Shown in pieces: positions 43,916-52,840 of a stretch of DNA of 64,000 nucleotides. The number at the start of each line of letters is the position of its first letter. The stretch's first letter is position 1. This stretch comes from Verrucomicrobiota bacterium (GTDB taxonomy: Bacteria; Verrucomicrobiota; Verrucomicrobiia; Verrucomicrobiales; DEV007): the NCBI GenBank assembly GCA_963205275.1, contig CAUJIH010000042.1, positions 1-64,000 of the forward strand. The letters run 5' to 3'. The notes beneath the pieces were generated by a model that had not been told where the DNA came from, did not search any database, and saw only the letters and a list, made by a program, of their open reading frames with translations. Both the position numbers and the translations under genes were made by a program.

Positions 43916-44710
43916 ATGAAAACTTGTCTTTATTCCCTTCTTGTCACCATGACCGCGTCCGCCGCTCTATCTGCCGCAGTCGCATCGGCTTCTCCGATTG
44001 CCCAATCAGTCGAATACCAAGTCGGCGATGTCACGTGCGAAGGCTGGAGCGTCCGACCGGATGAAAGCTCCGCCTTGCGACCCGGCGTTCTCATCGTCCA
44101 TCAATGGACCGGTCTATCCGATTACGAAAAGATGCGAGCCGGAATGCTGGCCGAAATGGGATACAACGTATTCGTGCTCGATATCTACGGAAAGGGAATT
44201 CGCCCCCAACCGCCAGAGTCTGGGAAATACGCAGGCAAATATAAGGGTGATCGCACTCTCTATCGTCAGCGACTTGCTGCGGGCTTGGAGATGCTTCGCT
44301 CCATGCCTGGCACAGATTCGGATCGAATCGCGGCCATTGGTTATTGCTTTGGAGGGACGGGAGCGCTGGAGCTGGCTCGCTCAGGAGCGAAGATCGCCGG
44401 TGTCGTCAGCTTTCACGGTGGCCTCTCCACGCCAACGCCGGAGGATGCAAAAAATATCACCTGTCGCGTGCTTGTGCTCCATGGAGCGGACGATCCAGCC
44501 GTTCCACCGGCAGAGGTAGCGGCCTTTCGTAAGGAAATGGAGAACGCCGGAGTGAAATACGAGCTAGTTGCCTATCCCGGTGCAGTTCACGCCTTCACGC
44601 AAAAGGGAGCCGGTGATGATCCGTCGAAAGGGGCTGCCTACAACGCCGAGGCCGACGCGAACTCCTGGGAGGCGATGAAGCAGTTCTTTCGTGAAATTTT
44701 CAAGAAATAG
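43916..44710 (+). CDS. exported dienelactone hydrolase-family protein
   Basis: A 264-residue alpha/beta hydrolase with a signal peptide (YSLLVTMTASAALSAAVASA). The nucleophile is the cysteine in AAIGYCFGGTGALE, the acid lies in LHGADDPAVPPAE, and the histidine in YPGAVHAFTQKG. This is the Cys-Asp-His triad of the dienelactone hydrolase family. Exported members of the family occur widely in Gram-negatives with unknown ester or lactone substrates. Monocistronic; the ~120 bases upstream (43796-43915) contain nothing else visible. Confidence 0.86.
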   Translation: MKTCLYSLLVTMTASAALSAAVASASPIAQSVEYQVGDVTCEGWSVRPDESSALRPGVLIVHQWTGLSDYEKMRAGMLAEMGYNVFVLDIYGKGIRPQPPESGKYAGKYKGDRTLYRQRLAAGLEMLRSMPGTDSDRIAAIGYCFGGTGALELARSGAKIAGVVSFHGGLSTPTPEDAKNITCRVLVLHGADDPAVPPAEVAAFRKEMENAGVKYELVAYPGAVHAFTQKGAGDDPSKGAAYNAEADANSWEAMKQFFREIFKK

Positions 44711-44830
44711 CAATTCACTGCCTCCCCTGCGGGCATTGCTTTAGGTCAGCGAGTATGAAAGCCGACCGCCATTACCGAAGCGGATAAAAGGATTGACACT
44801 CAAATAGGGAACCTCCTAGAGTCTGGAGTA

Positions 44831-45895
44831 ATGATTAGGAACCTTGTTCAATCCATGATGATCCCCTTCGTGATGGGCTTCTTCTGTTCCGGCGTTGCCA
44901 AGGGCGAAGAGAACGCGCCGTCACTTCTCGAGATCACCAAGCAGTTTGATCTTGCCTACGAACGTCTCAACGAGCCGCTTACCCGACTCAACGCTTCTTA
45001 TCTCGTCGCCTTACAGCGCCTACTTCAACAGGAGTCGGCAGCAGGCAATCTGGACAATGCCCTCGCGGTGAGAACAGAAATCGAGCTTTTCGGTAATGGA
45101 GATGATGAAACTTTGGCCAATTTCAACAGCCGTCCGTCCCAGGTGGGGGAATTGGAGAAACTGCGAGCAACGTATCGCACGGAGCGCATTCGCATGCGGA
45201 ATGAAAGCAAAGTCGCTCGGGAGAAACTTCGATCCGCTTACGACGAAAAATTAGCCGCACTCGAACAAGAAATAACCCGCACGACCAATCTTGGGAGAGC
45301 GTTGAATATTCGTCGCGCAAGGGAAAGCCTAAAGTCCGACCGCCGCTTTCTGGCAGATGAGGATATTTCGCCGAGCCCAGGGCTACCGTTCAAGGGGAGT
45401 CTCCATTTCGTCGGCAAAGGCACTGTCGAAATCCGCCATAACTCAGCCCGACTCAGTTATCGCAATCTGGCGAGCGAACGGGAGAAGTACGTGATCGGAA
45501 TCATCCGTGATCTCGAGCTCAAAGACGGAGACATTCTACTGGTGAAAATGAAATCCAACGTGGTGTTCCGCAGCTTCATCTTGGCCATCGAAAGTGATGA
45601 CGGAAAGATTTCCCTACCCCTCATCGTGAGCGACTACCACGATCTAGGCACCGACGAAAAAAAATGGTCGAGTGGCAAATTCGATGTCAAGGAAGTGCAG
45701 GCCATCGAAGCCCGTCCCGAGAGCGGACCAGCTGATGATGATATGCGTCTCGCGTGGCAGCAACGGCAGATCAACGCGCAGACCAAGACGGCGAGCGAGT
45801 GGATGCGATGCGGACCAGGAGACGCTTGGCATCATTATGCGATCATCATCCATCCCGGTTTGCTGGCCCGGAATACCGCAGGCGACACACCCTGA
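44831..45895 (+). CDS. secreted coiled-coil protein of unknown function
   Basis: A 354-residue protein with a signal peptide (MMIPFVMGFFCSGVAKG). Residues ~30-180 are strongly helical and charged, probably coiled-coil (LQRLLQQESAAGNLDNALAV, and EKLRATYRTERIRMRNESKV). The C-terminal half is a beta-rich domain (FKGSLHFVGKGTVEIRHNSA). Proteins with this helical-plus-domain layout and the AGNLDNALAVRTEI motif are frequent in Verrucomicrobiota and Planctomycetota, with no assigned role. No catalytic motif is visible. Confidence 0.62.
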   Translation: MIRNLVQSMMIPFVMGFFCSGVAKGEENAPSLLEITKQFDLAYERLNEPLTRLNASYLVALQRLLQQESAAGNLDNALAVRTEIELFGNGDDETLANFNSRPSQVGELEKLRATYRTERIRMRNESKVAREKLRSAYDEKLAALEQEITRTTNLGRALNIRRARESLKSDRRFLADEDISPSPGLPFKGSLHFVGKGTVEIRHNSARLSYRNLASEREKYVIGIIRDLELKDGDILLVKMKSNVVFRSFILAIESDDGKISLPLIVSDYHDLGTDEKKWSSGKFDVKEVQAIEARPESGPADDDMRLAWQQRQINAQTKTASEWMRCGPGDAWHHYAIIIHPGLLARNTAGDTP

Positions 45896-45970
45896 TCCCT
45901 GTTGAAGTTCTGCGCGATTCTCTCCTCACCTTTTGTGAACCTCAATCAGCGCTTTCTCAGGTCGCGAATG

Positions 45971-46408
45971 CTACAGTCGCTTCTGCATTTCCCAATGAAG
46001 AAGCGAGATTTCTTCGAACGGCTCCCCCACTCGCTCATACCCCAATTTCTCGTAAAACCCCACGGCAGTCGCACGAGCATGAAGCCTTATTTCCGTAAAG
46101 ACGTGCTGGCGCGCAAACTCTTCAGCAAACTCTGTGAGAGCACGTCCTATGCCAAGTCTTTGGAAGCGTGAACTCACGGCAACCTGCCTCAATTTGACAC
46201 GAATTTGACTCTCAGGCGATAAAATCAAACAGCCGATGATTTCACCCTTACTTTCGCAAGCGAGATGATAATCCGAGCGCTCTTTCTCCAAATCCCCCTC
46301 TTTCAGCTCGAGACCGAGAGGTGCACGCAGAATCTCATTCCGAAGAGCAACGCTCGCTCTGTAGGCTGCGGAACCAAAGGGGATTTCAGAGAACTCATAA
46401 TCACTCAT
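45971..46408 (-). CDS. GNAT-family N-acetyltransferase
   Basis: A 145-residue GCN5-related acetyltransferase. The acetyl-CoA pyrophosphate loop is VSSRFQRLGIGRALTEFA (the Q/RxxGxG/A signature is QRLGIG). A second conserved segment is ARATAVGFYEKLGYERVGE. It resembles the ElaA/YjcF-like branch in length. The acceptor is unknown. Start ATG 46408 is chosen; an upstream start at 46447 adds a His-rich leader. It lies ~55 bases after the TldD-type gene on the same strand. Confidence 0.85.
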   Translation of the reverse strand: MSDYEFSEIPFGSAAYRASVALRNEILRAPLGLELKEGDLEKERSDYHLACESKGEIIGCLILSPESQIRVKLRQVAVSSRFQRLGIGRALTEFAEEFARQHVFTEIRLHARATAVGFYEKLGYERVGEPFEEISLLHWEMQKRL

Positions 46409-46463
46409 GAGATGATGACTCCAAGCGTGGTTTCGTTCATGTCTCACCTACAGCGACTAGCAA

Positions 46464-48032
46464 TTAGCTTTCCTTCACTGTATTCAGCACATTGATCTGC
46501 CGGAATCGAGCAGGCACGGCACCGTGTGATACGGGGGCGACTTGCTGCGGCTGACCTTTGCCGCAGTTCATTGCGCCGCCGAGCACGTATGTCCCCTGCC
46601 CTCCTAGACCGTCGCAGGCGTTCCAGAAATCGACAGAGTTCCCCTGATAAGCGACATCGCGCAGCATCCCGTCGAGCTTGCCACCTCGTATGCGATGAAA
46701 AACCTGTCCAGTAAACTGAAAATTGTAGCGCTGCTGATCAATGCTCCAACTTCCGTCGCCTTCAATGTAAATCCCATCTTCGATCCCGGCGATCAGACTT
46801 TCTGCAGTCACGGAATCATCCTTTCCCGGCTGCAGTGAGATATTGGGCATACGCTGGATGGGAAAGGAACCATAGCTGTCAGCGTAGGCACAAGCATTCG
46901 ATCCGCCGTCACGTCCGATCCGAGAGGCCTGCCCCAGCGCCATTTGAAAGTTACGGAAAATTCCATCTTGCACGATGGCGAACTCTTTCTCTGTCGTCTC
47001 GACTCCATCGTCATCCCATCGCACCGTAGCCAAGCCCTCGTCTGCGGTTCGGTCGCCTATGATCGTGACCAGTGGGCTGCCGTATTGCAGCTTGTCTAGC
47101 TTATCCGGCGTGCAGAAGGACGTGCCGGCGAAGTTGGCTTCATCTCCGAGGGCACGATCCAATTCAGTAGGATGCCCGACGGATTCGTGGATCGTTAGCC
47201 AGAGATTGCTCGGAGCGATCACTAGGTCGTATTTCCCAGGTTGGACGGAGGGGGCTGCCATTTTCTCTCGTGCCTGTTCCACGGCCAAAGCAGATTCGGC
47301 GACGGAATCCCACTCTGAAAAATGCTCCCATCCCGCCGCACGAGGCGGTAGCAGGCTTTTGCGCGTGGCGAACCCACCTTTCTTTTCGTCCAGCACTGTC
47401 ACGCTGAAACCCGGATGAATGCGCACTCGAGATTGCTCAGTGCGCGTACCTGCGGTGTTCGCCAGCCATTTGCGCTCGCGCACAGAGGTAACAAAAGACT
47501 GACAGAAATTCGCCCCTTTGAGCAAAGCTGTCCGCGTGATCGCCAGCAGTGCTTCGGCTTTGTCTTCAACAGAGATGACGAATGGATCGGTCTTGAGGGG
47601 CATTTCCCAAGTGCCACGATAGGATTTTAGTGGCTCCAGCTCTACAGATTGCAGACGATTCCCAGCCTGCCCTTTCGCAAAATCCACCGCAGAATCAACG
47701 AGCGCCAAGACGCATTTCTGTGAGATTTCACTGCTCGCAGCGAACCCCCAAGCTCCATCCACTAAAACTCGAACGGAGGCACCACACGACGAATTCGCAC
47801 TAACCCCTTGGACCATATCCTCTCTTGCCGAGAGCGACTCCTCCTCCAACTGCATGAGGTGAAAATCAGCAAAACTCGCTCCAATCGCCTGCGCTTTGGC
47901 CAATACCGCATCCGCCAGCACGGAAAACTGTTCCGACAGAGCGGCTGCCTTTTCTTCAGCCAACACCCAATCCGGAGCCGTTGCCGCGATTCCTGCTGCT
48001 GTTGTCGTTTTGATCCAGTCACGTCGCATCAT
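46464..48032 (-). CDS. TldD-family metalloprotease with an export-type N-terminus
   Basis: A 522-residue TldD/PmbA-family protein. The zinc-binding motif is intact, TIHESVGHPTELDRALG, and the family C-terminal domain includes GGAMNCGKGQPQQ. TldD normally works with TldE in the cytoplasm on unfolded peptides such as microcins. Here the N-terminus MMRRDWIKTTTAAGIAATAP resembles a twin-arginine signal, suggesting export. No TldE/PmbA partner is adjacent. It is the fourth gene of a reverse-strand run that includes a J-domain protein. Confidence 0.86.
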   Translation of the reverse strand: MMRRDWIKTTTAAGIAATAPDWVLAEEKAAALSEQFSVLADAVLAKAQAIGASFADFHLMQLEEESLSAREDMVQGVSANSSCGASVRVLVDGAWGFAASSEISQKCVLALVDSAVDFAKGQAGNRLQSVELEPLKSYRGTWEMPLKTDPFVISVEDKAEALLAITRTALLKGANFCQSFVTSVRERKWLANTAGTRTEQSRVRIHPGFSVTVLDEKKGGFATRKSLLPPRAAGWEHFSEWDSVAESALAVEQAREKMAAPSVQPGKYDLVIAPSNLWLTIHESVGHPTELDRALGDEANFAGTSFCTPDKLDKLQYGSPLVTIIGDRTADEGLATVRWDDDGVETTEKEFAIVQDGIFRNFQMALGQASRIGRDGGSNACAYADSYGSFPIQRMPNISLQPGKDDSVTAESLIAGIEDGIYIEGDGSWSIDQQRYNFQFTGQVFHRIRGGKLDGMLRDVAYQGNSVDFWNACDGLGGQGTYVLGGAMNCGKGQPQQVAPVSHGAVPARFRQINVLNTVKES

Positions 48033-48106
48033 GCCAAGAAGCTACTCGCCAGAGAATCTCAGGGCAAGAGTTCTCGTCACACTCGTGAAAAATCGAGACC
48101 AGCCAC

Positions 48107-48304
48107 TCACAAGCGTAAAAATACATTCTGCTTTCGCAGCCACCACAGTAGGAGCCAGACCAACGCATAGGGTAGAGTTACCATGAGCAGTTCGTAAGCC
48201 CTTTCCAGCAACCAGAACATAGAAAAACCGCGCAAGGCATCGAGAGCGATCAGGCGTCGAGAGACGGTCGAAGGTGGGGAGGACATACGGGCGACTTCCG
48301 ACAT
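48107..48304 (-). pseudogene. internally deleted relic of an HGSNAT/DUF5009-like membrane acyltransferase
   Basis: A 65-residue open frame. Residues ~16-31 (RLIALDALRGFSMFWLL) match the extreme N-terminus of DUF5009/heparan-alpha-glucosaminide acetyltransferase-like proteins. Residues ~38-65 (LMVTLPYALVWLLLWWLRKQ then NVFLRL) match their last helix and tail. The ~300 residues that normally lie between them, including the catalytic histidine region, are gone, yet the frame is unbroken. It starts 9 bases after the DUF4190 gene. It is most likely decay by in-frame deletion; a retained two-helix micro-protein is possible. Confidence 0.6.
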
Positions 48305-48313
48305 GATCTCGAT

Positions 48314-48889
48314 TCAAGACTGAGCTTTTATTCTGAAAATCGCGTGTATCAACTCCTGGATGGAGTCTTTGAAAGACACGGCTACGATCAGAATCAGTAG
48401 CGTCAAAACCAAGCTGGCATACCCTATCGTCAGCCCTACAGCTCCGAGAGTCTGACCGGGAGCAGGCTGCACCTCACTGCGACGTGCCCGTGCGAGCGCG
48501 GTGTGACCAAAGGCAATTGCCAAGGGGGCAAAGATGACTCCACCGACGCAGGTTACGACGGCCAATACCCCCGATACGATGGAGATCGAGCCCCACAGAG
48601 GAGAGGGAACTTCCGTCGCATCCTCTTCGTCAGATTCGCCCGCTGGCCGATCCTTCACAGAAAAATAGACCTTTTTCTCCTCCTTCTTCGGAGGAATCGG
48701 CACAGGATCTGCAAAAGACTCCCCTGTCGCTGGCACGGAGGATTGCTCGGAATTCCAGCCTTCTTTCCGTTCTCCTGGAAAACGAATATCTGATGAGCAA
48801 ACCGGACACTCCACGATCCTACCGCAGTAGGATTCGTCTCCGGAAACTTTCTGTCCACACTTCGGACAGCATATCTTGATAATCGCCAT
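48314..48889 (-). CDS. zinc-ribbon / DUF4190 membrane protein
   Basis: A 191-residue protein. The N-terminus carries a zinc-ribbon-like CxxC...CxxC (CCPKCGQKVSG then IVECPVCSSDIRF). A charged linker leads to a DUF4190-type pair of membrane helices (GSISIVSGVLAVVTCVGGV, LAIAFGHTALARARRSEVQ, then ASLVLTLLILIVAVSF). The GHxALxRxRR element between the helices is the family hallmark. Function unknown. It probably shares a transcript with the J-domain gene upstream and the relic and TldD genes downstream. Confidence 0.78.
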   Translation of the reverse strand: MAIIKICCPKCGQKVSGDESYCGRIVECPVCSSDIRFPGERKEGWNSEQSSVPATGESFADPVPIPPKKEEKKVYFSVKDRPAGESDEEDATEVPSPLWGSISIVSGVLAVVTCVGGVIFAPLAIAFGHTALARARRSEVQPAPGQTLGAVGLTIGYASLVLTLLILIVAVSFKDSIQELIHAIFRIKAQS

Positions 48890-49015
48890 GGTCTGATCAG
48901 GAATCTACGGTCCCCAGCTTGTATGAATGCTGAAAACCTGCAATCAAAATCCGATAATTCGGTAAAGAACACTCACCTCGAAGTAGTCCGAATCTTCGTA
49001 CGATGCCAGTTTTCC

Positions 49016-50698
49016 TCAAAACTCGAACTCTGTCTGGACGAATTTCTCTTGGGGGCCGTTCTGCTTAGCTTTCGGGGCTGTTTTAGCCTTCCTCCGATTT
49101 TTTCCAGTACTCGGTCTCAAGGCGCGGGACTTACGTGGCCGCTTAGGACGAAAAGCGCGGAGACAGTCCTCCAAGTGTTGTTTCCAGTTCTTGAGATGAT
49201 TGAGTTCACCGAGGATCTCCGTGCGGATCATTCGCTCTAAGTTCTTCGGTGGGAGCTTCCCCTTTCGGTTCCACATTGGATGCGCCTCCAGTTCCTGACG
49301 CAGAGACTTCAACTCGGAAAAGTCGGCGCGCAACTGCGCTTGTAGCCTCTTCAGAATGGCCTCATCTTCTTTCGCGAAAGCTTCACCACGAAGCAATCGC
49401 CATTCAGCTTCGACACGTTCGATGACAGTAAGATCGAGAGCTATTTTGGCCTCGCGCAGAGTCTCCCATAGCTCTGCAGCCACATCGTCATGATCGACAT
49501 TTTTATCAGGATGAAGGCGCTTGGCGATACGACGATAGGCAGTATTCACCGCCTTGACATGCTCAGGAGATCGATCCGCTGCGACGGCGAGGAGACTGAG
49601 CTCAACGGCGGCATGATTCCCTTCGGCAGCATGACGAAAGACCTCGCGAAAATGCTCAAAGGCACTCTCGACCTCTTTCTCGTTCATCTCTCGGACATCG
49701 ACGCCCCGAGCTGCTTTCATATAGGATCTGAAGACATCATTCATCACATCCTCCGGCAGTTCGCCTGAAGCTGCGTCGTCTTCGTCGCGGTCGCTCTCAT
49801 CTCTGATCTCAGCCAGAACGGTTTCGACAATGTCTGCACTGTCGCCGGCTGCCGGGTGATTCCCCATCTGCAGACGAAACAGCGTCTCCTTCAGCTCTTC
49901 AAGCTCGATCTCGAGTCGAGCCACCTCTCTCCGCTCCTCGCCAAAGCACTGGTCCAACCAAGTCTCGAACGCAGGCACTGCCTCCTCTTCAAAGCGGCGC
50001 AGAAAATCGCGTTTCTTGCGGTAGTCCTCGAGTCGCTTACGTAATGAGACGATAAGGCGTTGGAGCGGATCGGCCTTCTTTCTCGCATTGGCGGGGGAGG
50101 ATTCCTTCTTTGCCTTTTCCGGAGCTGCCTTCGGAGACGGTGAGCCGAGCACTTCGAGGATACTCCCATCGCGCTTCGCCTTCCGATAGACGTCCTCTAA
50201 ACTTTTTCTCACCTCCGGCCCGAAGGCAACGGGATCGCTAGAAATCAGGCTATCACAGACAATATTTCCACGAAATGGTAGCAGCACGCACTCACCGAGA
50301 GTGGGAAGGGGTGCCTCTAGCAGCTCTTTGATCGGAGTAGTTAATCCAAGAACACCATAGACGCGAGGAGCTGGTCCAGGTTCGATCACAACGAGATGCT
50401 CCTTGAGTTGGCGAAAGAAGATAAAACGCCCACCCACCGCAGCCTTCCACTCAGCGATTTCAGCGAGTTCTTCTGTCGACAATCGCTCGGGATTGGCTTT
50501 GATGTAGGCGGCAACCCAAGCGCCGGGATCCTCGGCGAAACGCTGATGAAGCTTGCTGGCCTCCCCGAAAGAGAGCTTGGAGAGCGGCTTAGGCTTCCCC
50601 TTTCGCATCTTCTCGCGATGCGTTCGGAACTGAATAAAACGGATCAGACCGATGAAGAGTCGGAAAAAGTCCTCGGCGTCGTCGAAGGGCAGGAGCAT
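49016..50698 (-). CDS. large protein with an internal J domain
   Basis: A ~560-residue protein, mostly charged helix. A J domain sits at residues ~380-425: VNTAYRRIAKRLHPDKN keeps the HPD tripeptide that stimulates Hsp70 ATPase, followed by WETLREAKIALD. There is no Gly/Phe-rich or zinc-finger region, so it is a class C (DnaJ-like) co-chaperone. The N-terminal ~170 residues form an undefined domain and the C-terminus is very basic (RPKRPRKSRALRPS, KNRRKAKTAPKAK). No family outside the J domain is recognised. Start 50698 is used in place of the TTG at 50764. Confidence 0.75.
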   Translation of the reverse strand: MLLPFDDAEDFFRLFIGLIRFIQFRTHREKMRKGKPKPLSKLSFGEASKLHQRFAEDPGAWVAAYIKANPERLSTEELAEIAEWKAAVGGRFIFFRQLKEHLVVIEPGPAPRVYGVLGLTTPIKELLEAPLPTLGECVLLPFRGNIVCDSLISSDPVAFGPEVRKSLEDVYRKAKRDGSILEVLGSPSPKAAPEKAKKESSPANARKKADPLQRLIVSLRKRLEDYRKKRDFLRRFEEEAVPAFETWLDQCFGEERREVARLEIELEELKETLFRLQMGNHPAAGDSADIVETVLAEIRDESDRDEDDAASGELPEDVMNDVFRSYMKAARGVDVREMNEKEVESAFEHFREVFRHAAEGNHAAVELSLLAVAADRSPEHVKAVNTAYRRIAKRLHPDKNVDHDDVAAELWETLREAKIALDLTVIERVEAEWRLLRGEAFAKEDEAILKRLQAQLRADFSELKSLRQELEAHPMWNRKGKLPPKNLERMIRTEILGELNHLKNWKQHLEDCLRAFRPKRPRKSRALRPSTGKNRRKAKTAPKAKQNGPQEKFVQTEFEF

Positions 50699-50957
50699 GG
50701 CGGAAGTGATAGAATAGAGATCAAAGACGAGTGCTTTCGCAAGTCTTACTTTTCTGGAACTCAATGTTCACACCGAAAACATCACCTCATCACTGTGACG
50801 AATCCTTGTTCCCTATCTTCAACGCAGATTCGTCCAGCTTCTGCACGAGAAGTTAAGAATCCCCTCGCGCTCACGCGCTTCTCTCTCGTAGGGACGCAAA
50901 TCAGGATGAACGCTTCCGATGATTGCAGCACTGGAAGGCTCGTGCTAGCCTGATCTC

Positions 50958-52811
50958 ATGAGCCCAACCTATTCATTGAAACTGCTCGCTTTCCTATCGA
51001 TTCTTCCCTTCGCCGTCCTGGCCGAGGCACCACTTCCGAAGGTTCAGGTGAAAACGGAGATGGTTTCGATGAGCGACGGAGTCAAACTAGCGACAGATAT
51101 TTATCTACCAGAAAAGCTGGATGGGAAACTGCCCACCATCCTCACGCGCACTCCATACAACAAAACGGGAGCGAAGAGCTTCGGAGAATACTTCGCGAGG
51201 AGCGGTTACGTCTTCGTGGCTCAGGACGTGCGTGGACGTTACGCCAGCGAGGGAACTTGGCACTGGGTCAGCGATGACGGCCCTGACGGCGTGGACTGTG
51301 CGTCCTGGATCGGCAAGCAGGAGTGGAGCGATGGCAAAATCGGTATGCTCGGCACCAGTTACGTTGGCGGGACTCAGCATGCCATGGCCTTGGCGGGTGC
51401 CAAGGAACTAGCCACCGTCATCCCGGTCGATGCCATCTCCAATTGCGGTGTCCAATCAGTGCGGAACGCAGGGGCTTTCGAAATGCGCTTCTGGAACTGG
51501 ATCATGATCAACGGAGGGCGTGGTAGTAATGCCGCACGAGACGAGGGCACTGAGGCTGTGCTCAAGGAGATGTCAGACAATCGCTTCACCTACCTCTCCC
51601 TCCTGCCTCTGCGTCACGGCATGATCCCCCTACAGCTCTCTCCGGAATACGAGTCCTGGATCATCAGCGCCATGCGTCACGGAGCAAATGACGATTTCTG
51701 GAAGCCGAACAACATCATCGATCATGCATCGGACTACAAAGACATTCCTGTCTATCTCGTCGGCGGTTGGTATGACTCCTGGGCGGGAAATACCACCGCT
51801 AACTTCAAGGCCCTGACGCCAGTTCTGAAAAGCGATGTCTATCTCATCATGGGACCATGGATTCACGGCGCACAGGCTCGGAGTGTTCACGGCATGGTCG
51901 ATTTCGGAAAAGAAGCCGCCATTCCTGACGAGAAAGCCTGGCGTCTGGAGTGGTATGATCACGTTCTGAAGGGCAAGGACAACAGTGTCGGGAAAGCTGC
52001 CCCCTTCGCGAAGAAAGTCCGCTATTTTACCATGGGCACCGGCGACGGTCACAAGACCGAACAGGAGAAGCTTTTTCACGGCGGCGAGTGGCATGATTCG
52101 GACGTCTGGCCTCCTCAAGACACCGAGGCTGTGAATTTCTACCTGCAATCCGATGGGTCACTGAGCAAAAAAGCGCCTACCGAGACGAAAGCATCAACCA
52201 GCTTCACTTACGATCCCGCGAATCCAGTGCCGACCATCGGAGGCAACATCTCCAGCGGCAACGATATCCTGCTCCAAGGTGCTTGGGATCAGCGCGGAGG
52301 CGAGCACGTCTGGAACTGGCAAAAGCCCGTGCCACTTTCTGCCCGCAATGACATCCTCGTATTTCAGACCGAGCCACTGACGGAAGACGTGGAGGTCACG
52401 GGGGAGCTGGAGGTCAAGCTCTGGATCTCTTCTGACTGTGTCGATACTGACTTCACGGCCAAGCTGCTCGACATCTATCCGCCCAGCAAAGATTATCCCG
52501 GTGGATTCGATCTCAACATCGCCGACGGAATCTGCCGAGCACGATTCCGCGACAGCCTGAAGGAGGAAAAGCTGATGGAGCCGGGTCAGATTTACCCCCT
52601 GACAGTCCGCCTCTATCCTACCAGCAACGTGTTTAAGAAAGGTCATCGCATCCGGGTGGATATCTCTTCGAGCAATTTCCCTCGCTTCGATCTGAATCCG
52701 AATACTGGCGAACCTTTGCAGCAGCATCGCCAAGTGAAAGTCGCGGTCAATACCATCCATCAGGATGCTGATCATCCTTCGCACATCATCCTGCCGATCA
52801 GGAAGCGCTAA
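50958..52811 (+). CDS. CocE/NonD-family hydrolase (S15 X-Pro dipeptidyl-peptidase-like), secreted
   Basis: A 617-residue secreted serine hydrolase. A signal peptide (LLAFLSILPFAVLA) precedes VSMSDGVKLATDIYLP and the domain core DVRGRYASEGTW. The nucleophile serine is in GMLGTSYVGGTQ. The catalytic aspartate lies in the GGWYDSWAG region and the histidine in GPWIHGAQ. The C-terminal third is the jelly-roll domain (DFTAKLLDIYPPSKDYPGGF). Family members act on cocaine-like esters, glutaryl-7-ACA or X-Pro peptides; the natural substrate is unknown. It is followed 29 bases later by a sulfatase, which may be co-transcribed. Confidence 0.88.
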   Translation: MSPTYSLKLLAFLSILPFAVLAEAPLPKVQVKTEMVSMSDGVKLATDIYLPEKLDGKLPTILTRTPYNKTGAKSFGEYFARSGYVFVAQDVRGRYASEGTWHWVSDDGPDGVDCASWIGKQEWSDGKIGMLGTSYVGGTQHAMALAGAKELATVIPVDAISNCGVQSVRNAGAFEMRFWNWIMINGGRGSNAARDEGTEAVLKEMSDNRFTYLSLLPLRHGMIPLQLSPEYESWIISAMRHGANDDFWKPNNIIDHASDYKDIPVYLVGGWYDSWAGNTTANFKALTPVLKSDVYLIMGPWIHGAQARSVHGMVDFGKEAAIPDEKAWRLEWYDHVLKGKDNSVGKAAPFAKKVRYFTMGTGDGHKTEQEKLFHGGEWHDSDVWPPQDTEAVNFYLQSDGSLSKKAPTETKASTSFTYDPANPVPTIGGNISSGNDILLQGAWDQRGGEHVWNWQKPVPLSARNDILVFQTEPLTEDVEVTGELEVKLWISSDCVDTDFTAKLLDIYPPSKDYPGGFDLNIADGICRARFRDSLKEEKLMEPGQIYPLTVRLYPTSNVFKKGHRIRVDISSSNFPRFDLNPNTGEPLQQHRQVKVAVNTIHQDADHPSHIILPIRKR

Positions 52812-52840
52812 ACTAAGCTGAGCTAAACTATCCTCTGGTC

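Noticed and set aside
50396-50953. 185-codon forward open frame opposite the J-domain gene
   Set aside because: Mostly antisense to the J-domain gene, with no domain and a run of Ser/Arg typical of shadow frames.
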